A stretch of DNA of 64,000 nt from Capronia americana (lineage: Eukaryota > Ascomycota > Eurotiomycetes > Chaetothyriales > Herpotrichiellaceae), in NCBI GenBank assembly GCA_016110215.1, contig JADWQD010000015.1, positions 992,001 to 1,056,000 of the forward strand, written 5' to 3'. The translations under genes and the position numbers were made by a program. Positions 58,058 through 64,000 of this stretch are shown here, one piece after another (positions within the stretch are counted from its first letter, which is position 1; every line of letters starts with the position of its first letter). The notes beneath the pieces were generated by a model, which saw only the letters and a program-made list of their open reading frames with translations, searched no databases and was not told the origin of the DNA.

Positions 58058-58996
58058 CGGGCTCAGCTGGCGACACACTTACGATTCACGAAATGATGAA
58101 TTTTGAAAGATCCCTTTCTGCGTCGCATGCATAGATTTGCAGCCTGCATCGGCTCATCTTCATTGCTGCCTTTTCACGACTGTATCACACTGCACCTGAA
58201 AACAGCACTCGACTTGTTTATGACCCAAAAACCGTCACGGCCCCCAACATTGTATTATGGTTTCCAAAAGGCTATTCATTGCTCCAGCACCAGTCTGGCA
58301 GGAGATCAGAGACTCATCCCTCGAGTTTTGGAAAGAACCTTAGAGCTCTTGCATGAATGATGGCTTGGTTGAAAATTTTGCGCTTTCTTACCCATTTCCC
58401 CACCGGTACATGGCTGGAAAGATTTTGTTTTGTTTTGCAGGGATTCATGAAAGTTATGTCCACCGGCACCGACGTGGTCATCTTGTACTCGAAACGAGCG
58501 GTGACTTGGAATTGGGCAAGAACACGAAGGTGTTACTCGCTCGATCTAAAACAGCAACGTACGCCTTGTACTGGCCGTGGAGGATTGGTTATGTACTTAC
58601 TCGAGGTCTCGACTTTTGGCTATGGTCTTCAGCTTGATGAGGGAGATGCATGGCCTGTACCATAGCAGAGGCTAGAACAGCACAGCATAGCGCAGCTAGA
58701 CGAAATTGTACCTTACGAAAACCATCCGCTTGACGATCCCCAGTCTCCGCAATTGACCTTCCTGACTCGAGATTTGAGTTCTCTTGACAGAGAGCGCACA
58801 GAGGCGACCATGGTGATTTGAGACTCGTACTGTGCACTCGGTAGAACCGTAATTGACATGCACGTGACCATGCGGGGAAGACGTGTTGGCGAACGCGCCC
58901 GGCAGCACCGCGTCGTGTGCGTCCCACGAACGCATCCAGAGAACCTTCAAGGAAGAGCATCTCAGCGCCACCTTCCTATCAAAGTGGCTATTCCCA
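58058..58996. other. Spacer
   Basis: About 940 bp between puf4 and orc5, both on the plus strand. It should contain the puf4 3' UTR and the orc5 promoter. An in-frame extension of orc5 exon 1 up to 58883 is possible but unsupported. Confidence 0.4.
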
Positions 58997-60579
58997 ATGG
59001 TGGCTGTACTGCCGCCAGAATTGCTTGACCTGCTTCAACAGCAATGTCCCTGCCGCGAAACGCAGATTGTACAACTGGCAGCCTACTACAATGTGAGCGG
59101 TTTGCACACTCCGGCCTTCGAACCTGCCTGACCACCCTACGCAGAATGTCTCTCCCAGCCCATCCCTCCTCGTTGCATATGGGCTCGAGCAGTCAAACAA
59201 ACGAGAAGTCATCATCAACGTTTTACGAGCACGAGAGGTCAATCATGCCCTCATTAAGACCAAGGAGTGCCTTTCTCAGAGACATCTTCTCTCCAAGATC
59301 TTCGCAGCGTGCATAACAACACTTGGACATGATGATCAAATTGATCGATATGAGAAGATGGACAATATTAATGCACTTTCGGGCAACCTGCGCAGATTGT
59401 TTGAGAGAGCCGGGGGGAGGAAATTCGTGGTTGTGATTGAGGATGCGGACGAGTTGAAGCAGCCTGGGCCCACACTACTCCCTGCTCTGGCACGGTTGGG
59501 AGATATGGTATGTATATTCGCATGAGAGATTCGCTGCACCGCTGAAATGGCAATAGGTACCTGGATTCGCTGTTATATTGACTATCAACTCCCCCCGGCC
59601 GCTTTCCCTGCACAAGGCCGGTGTACCATATGTCCATTTCCCGCCATATACCAGATCTGAGGCCATCTCTATCATTACATCTCGGCTCAAGCCACCTCTT
59701 TCTCTTTCGCTGCGACATGAGAGAGCACTACTGAAACTGTATCCTCAGTTTGCCACAACAGTGTACGACTCTTTAATATCGTCGACATCCTCAACATCAA
59801 TCCTCTCTTTCCAATCAACGTGCAACAAATTATGGCCACGGTTCATCGAGCCAATCATCTCGGCCAAAGAGGCAACTGCCGACGGGAAATCATGGAGCTT
59901 CTCTCGACTCTTAGTCCACCATCGCGGTCTGTTCCAGTCCGAAGGCGAGGCAGCATTACACCATACTTTGACGAGAATAACGCAAGGGGACAATCATGAA
60001 GATAGCTCTTTATCACCTTCACTGGATCCATCCACCCACAACCCGCCCCTCTTGAAGCATTTCCCGACGCTCGTTCTCATTTCCGCGTACCTTGCAAGCC
60101 ACACCCCACAAAAGCACGACATCCTGCTCTTCTCACGTCTGAGCTCTAGCTCGAGCAACAAGAGAATTCGCAAAACGCCCACCAAGAGGAAATTCGTGTC
60201 GACTCCGACCACGACGCCCAATAAAAACCCATCAACACCGGCCAAATCACCACGCACCAAGTCCGTCTTTTCTGCGGCCGCAAATCTAGGTATTCCACGG
60301 CCTTTCACCCTCGAACGCCTTGTGGCCATCTTAAGGGCGATTCACCCGTATGGTGTCGCGCGTGGCCGAGGTGTGACTGATCGGATATATCGTGAGCTTG
60401 GCGAACTGGACAAACTCAGGCTCGTTGTGCGTGCATCTGGCGCCGGCGGCTCAATTGCCGCTGGCGAAGATGTAGCAGACGAGAAGTGGCGGGTGAATGT
60501 AGGTAGGGATTGGGTCGTGAATATGGGCCAGACTTGGGGCTTGGGTGTTGCCGAATATGAATTAGATCAAGATTCGTGA
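58997..60579 (+). CDS. orc5: Origin recognition complex subunit 5
   Basis: Exons 58997-59092, 59145-59507 and 59557-60579 (52- and 49-nt introns) give 493 residues. The N-terminus, CPCRETQIVQLAAYY, matches ORC5 (FPxRExQI). The AAA+ core has a Walker B-like strand (KFVVVIEDADEL) and the strand FAVILTINSPRP. The C-terminal half matches ORC5, including LISAYLASHTPQKHDILLFS and the winged-helix part PRPFTLERLVAILRAIHP. The Walker A position (about 45-52) reads GLEQSNKR rather than GxxxxGK(S/T), so ATP binding may be lost; see the finding. ORC5 is part of the six-subunit complex that marks replication origins and loads MCM. Start chosen at the Met closest to the conserved N-terminus. Confidence 0.92.
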
Positions 60580-61065
60580 TGGCACAACGTCTCGTCTATT
60601 GAGACTTCGATGTTGGATCGACCCAACAGGTAATCCAGCCTAAATCCAACTTTACAGACCCTCGATGAGAGCGGTACCTGCGATCGCTTGATCCAGATAT
60701 GTGATGAACCGATGGTAAACATGTCGCCATATGATCTGGCTAGCTTGGGCGAAGACTGGATGGAACAGATTGTTCCCCTCAGTCTTCTCAGCTACCTTGA
60801 AGTCGCCGAGTCTCATTGAAACTGGTAGTATGGCGTGAACTACACAGTATTGGCGGCGGATCGGGCGTTGGTATCTTTGGCTTCCGCATTCGTCGCCTCT
60901 CGGGGCTTGCCTACGCCAAACCTATCAAGAGGGAGCTCAGCTATATTCGTCTCCGGTTTCTCCATCTTCACTTCACACGTCTTGCAGCCACAACCCCGCC
61001 TGCTTCCAGTCGCAACCCGCCTTTGTGGAGCATCACCAGTCGGCAAGGGCGCAGAGACATGAGCC
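60580..61065. other. Spacer
   Basis: About 490 bp between orc5 and the phosphotransferase gene, same direction. No supported feature. Confidence 0.4.
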
Positions 61066-62625
61066 ATGGACTTCGACTTCGCGGCTTATCTGGCCAAACT
61101 GGATCCAACTTATGAATATCAGACCGAAAAGCTCGCTGGGGGCGTGGTTAACGTCACCGTACGAGCGACGAAAGTGACCTGGGCCTCAGGATCTGCCAAA
61201 CCGCTAATATCAGACCGAGATGAAAATCTGAAAATGGGCGACAGCCTCTTCGAACCTCGTCATGGTCGATTCCCGGACCAGAAAACGCTCATATTGAAGC
61301 ATGCGCCACCTTTCATTGCTGGAGTTGGTGAGCATGCTCCAATGTCTCAAGAACGCCAGGTATATCCTATTCATCGCAGGCTTAGCCTCGTACATAATTA
61401 GTTGCTCAACGTCAAGCAGATGATTGAAGCTGCCGCTCTTGGTCTATTCCTCCCAGTCTCGTCACCCGGGAAAGGACCATTGGCGACGTCGGACGGGCAT
61501 GATCCTGCATCTCTACATCGAGTGTTGGTGGAATCAGGTGTGATGGTCCCAAGACTACTTTATTACGACCCTGGCAAACACATCCTTGTACTGTCAGACC
61601 TCGGGCATCTTCCAGACATGTCCCGGATCTTCATCGACCTGGGAGGATTCACACCCGGGCCGTCTATCGAGGCATTGAAGGCGCCTCCATACGCCCCTAG
61701 ATTGGGCTGCCCGCTCGAGGCTCATCAGATCCAGAATTTTCGAGACGCTGGTCAGAAATTGGGCAGCTTCTTTGCGCGCTTGCATGACCCTGGTACCCAT
61801 CGCTGCGTTACGGAAACAAGGCCTCTCCCACCACAGGACGACGGCGGTGATGACCCAAAGGCGCCAAACATCTTTCCATCGCTGCCAGAACTGAAAAGCA
61901 TCGTTCACGGACATGCAATCAAGCCACTCTTGTCACAGCTCCTCAAGTTTCCCTCGCTCCTCGATGAGGCAGAAGCAGCAGCTATATTCGCCGCGGTGGA
62001 AGCAGACTTTCTTCGAGCATGTCCTCCAGAAGAACAATGTTTCGTCCTGGGCGACTGTTGGACCGGAGCAGTGCTGCTTGATCTCAGTCCTGACATTGGC
62101 TCTGTAGGTGTAGGCGTTATCGACTGGGAGTTCTCGAACACAGCAGGTCGAGGGATCAATGGGGACGTCAGCCAGCTTCTTGCTCACCTGGAATGTCTGC
62201 GAGTCACTGCTCATACTCGCGATGTCCGACTCGTGAGTGGTCACTTATCAGCTCTGAACGCCATCATGGAAGGCTTTGTGCAGAAATACAGGGCCTTCCA
62301 GACCAAGGAATTCGACGACGGTATCATGCGATCGGCATACCTGTCACACGGCGCAGAGATTGTCAATTGCGCCTTCTGGAAAACGTGGATCTGTGAAGAT
62401 CCCCAATGCTCATCCTGTATCCGGGAGACTGGATCTCGCCCTCAGCCCGAGGTGCAATGCAATCTTGTGTCGACATTAGTAGATCGAGGCCTCTCTTTCT
62501 TGAGGGCTGCTATTGCCAAAGATCCCCGCGCGATGGCGGCCAAGTTGAGACAAGACATCTCAACCTCGGGTATAGATGGGGCGCAAACGGCGGCGGGCTT
62601 GTACGACTTTTTTGAACGACCATGA
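61066..62625 (+). CDS. APH-family phosphotransferase (methylthioribose-kinase-like)
   Basis: Exons 61066-61359 and about 61402-62625 give about 505 residues; the acceptor may instead be at 61416, which removes five residues. Features of the aminoglycoside phosphotransferase/choline kinase superfamily: ATP-binding N lobe (KLAGGVVNVTVRA; LILKHAPPFIAG), QMIEAAALGLF, LLYYDPGKHILVLSDLG, a catalytic loop FVLGDCWTGAVLLD and the metal-binding Asp in VGVIDWEF. The usual HGD and Asn of the catalytic loop are LGD and Ala here, while both aspartates are kept. Fungal members phosphorylate small molecules that are mostly unknown. Function and substrate are not assignable. Confidence 0.85.
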
Positions 62626-63392
62626 TTTGGCACGCGGGATTCGTTCCTGGGTTCTTAGCAGAGGTCGTGCGCGTTAGGAGTATCGGACACCTTCAGAGCA
62701 TGGGGGGTTTCATGGTATTGATGGCCGAACCCGGCGTGGCACAAGATGATCGTGGACGCCCGAGTTCCTTGCACCAAGTTTTGATCAGGCAGTTAAGTAA
62801 ACCGTGATTGCGGGATCAAATGTAACAGGCGTTGTCCAGCTCTGCGTCGTTCCATCTCTGGTTGTCGCTCACTTTGTCTTGGACGTCTGCGGGTATTGAT
62901 TAATTAATTCTCCTCGTCGTAACCTAGAATGCGCCACGACTCGCAAAGCAGATTTGCTCTGTCTGTCTTGGTGCGAGTACGAGTACCTCGTAGAAGCCGG
63001 AACTGTGTTTTCGTACTCCTGCCCGCTACTTTCCCCAGCATTCTCTCCGATCGCCTATTGTGGAGTGGCCGGGGTGGTTGCGCAGATTTAGTTTTTTGAT
63101 ACAAGTGACGCAATGAGTTGGAAGAAACTCCCAAAAGAAAACGAGATTTCTGATTGGACAGAAACCAGAGGTACTTGTGACTGCAACATGCCCAATTGGC
63201 TCGGTTAGGCCTTGGCATCACGTGGAGCATCCAGGCCTTGGCGCTTCACTGGTTCCTACGGTGATAACCACCAGACATCATCGAACTCTTCCCACCATTG
63301 CACAGCGCTGGCAATCTCCTATACGTGGTGCCATGCACGCACTCAGTTACAGTGGACTGGAGCCTTAAGCGGAGATTGAACCACCAGGCAAT
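62626..63392. other. Spacer
   Basis: About 770 bp upstream of the last gene. Short open frames only; no recognisable gene. Confidence 0.4.
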
Positions 63393-64000
63393 ATGCCTCC
63401 TCCCAACATTCGAGGCTACTACTTCGATGCCGAAAAGAATCGATATTTCAAGATCCAAGCAAACCAGATCGCGCCTGCCGGGTCCAAATACAGTCATCAA
63501 GCGGTAAAAGCCGAGAAGGTCATCAAAAAGGACCAACGGCGGGTCGAACGAAACCAGCGCGTAAAACTCGCCACCACGGTAAAGAGATCCAAATTCCTGC
63601 AACATCCGCTGCTCACTTTCCACAGACGACTTGGCGACCTGCGACACAGTGGCAGGGCCAGGATCGCTGAATACTATGCCGCCAGTCTCCAAGGTGGAGA
63701 AGCACTAGGCCCGGGTGATGAAAGGGTTTTTGATAAAGCAGACGCCCCGCCCTCGATCAGACCCCGCTCAGGCCATCTCGCAATTGACCACGACTCCGGA
63801 ACCGTGTTCGGAGATTTCTCACGCAGATTCCGCTGCATCCAGCGTATTGGGATCATGTACGCCTTGTGTCGCGATGGGAATCCCCTCGACGAGCAACGAT
63901 GTCCCGCTGAAGAGGGTCGCTGGCGCAGTACCGGCCAACCCGAATCAACCGGACCGCTATATCCACTTAAGCACCGGCACAAGATCGCGTCCACGAGCAC
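63393..64000 (+). CDS. DCAF4-like WD40 protein, N-terminal part, cut by window edge
   Basis: The frame from ATG at 63393 stays open to the right edge (about 202 codons). It begins MPPPNIRGYYFDAEKNRYFK, very like the N-terminus of DCAF4/WDR21 proteins, whose signature is a GxYYDxEKxRYFK block ahead of the WD40 propeller. A basic helix with KKDQRRVERNQRVKL follows. No WD40 repeat is reached before the edge. DCAF4 proteins are substrate receptors of CUL4-DDB1 ubiquitin ligases; whether the fungal protein has this role is not known. Confidence 0.75.
   Translation, partial: MPPPNIRGYYFDAEKNRYFKIQANQIAPAGSKYSHQAVKAEKVIKKDQRRVERNQRVKLATTVKRSKFLQHPLLTFHRRLGDLRHSGRARIAEYYAASLQGGEALGPGDERVFDKADAPPSIRPRSGHLAIDHDSGTVFGDFSRRFRCIQRIGIMYALCRDGNPLDEQRCPAEEGRWRSTGQPESTGPLYPLKHRHKIASTS

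Overview
The window is nuclear DNA of a filamentous ascomycete (Pezizomycotina). Most genes carry short introns of about 48-120 nt with GT(A/G)NGT donors and CTGAC/CTAAC branch sites. Typical fungal families are present: Zn2Cys6 and Clr5 regulators, the iron regulator HapX with its four cysteine-rich regions, a GH71 alpha-1,3-glucanase, Ugo1 and a Puf4-type RNA-binding protein. I cannot place the species. Twenty-one protein genes were resolved (one cut by the right edge), with exon boundaries read from splice signals and checked for phase. No rRNA, tRNA, CRISPR array or intact transposon was seen.

Left part (0-19 kb): a Clr5-domain protein. Then a small catabolic-looking group: a short-chain dehydrogenase, a Zn2Cys6 regulator, an SMP-30/gluconolactonase-type lactonase and an ACMSD-type metal-dependent decarboxylase/hydrolase. 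Then hapX, whose upstream region contains a perfect match to the SreA consensus, the mitochondrial fusion factor Ugo1 and a secreted GH71 mutanase.

Middle part (19-35 kb): the most interesting block, six genes that look like one nitrogen-scavenging pathway. They are a LamB/YcsF (PxpA-type) protein, an NCS1 nucleobase/allantoin-type permease, a 2-oxoglutarate/Fe(II) dioxygenase, an ornithine-aminotransferase-fold transaminase that lacks the residues giving ornithine specificity, a urea-carboxylase-like biotin enzyme (biotin carboxylase, KipA/PxpC, KipI/PxpB, biotin carrier) and a Zn2Cys6 regulator. The reading offered is uptake, oxidation, ATP/biotin-driven opening of a lactam or similar cyclic amide, and transamination of the resulting amino acid. 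The biotin enzyme has no allophanate-hydrolase partner here; its neighbour is LamB. GATA-type sites lie upstream of several cluster genes, as expected under AreA-type nitrogen control.

Right part (35-64 kb): conserved housekeeping genes. These are adrenodoxin-type ferredoxin, Rrp15, SRP54, Tim22, a zinc alcohol dehydrogenase, an unusual kinase with acidic tail and UBA-like segment, RNA polymerase III subunit Rpc2, a Puf4-like protein, ORC5 with a degenerate Walker A motif, an APH-type phosphotransferase and the N-terminus of a DCAF4-like protein. Spacers between them are mostly featureless; one (39.1-40.8 kb) has an AT-rich core.
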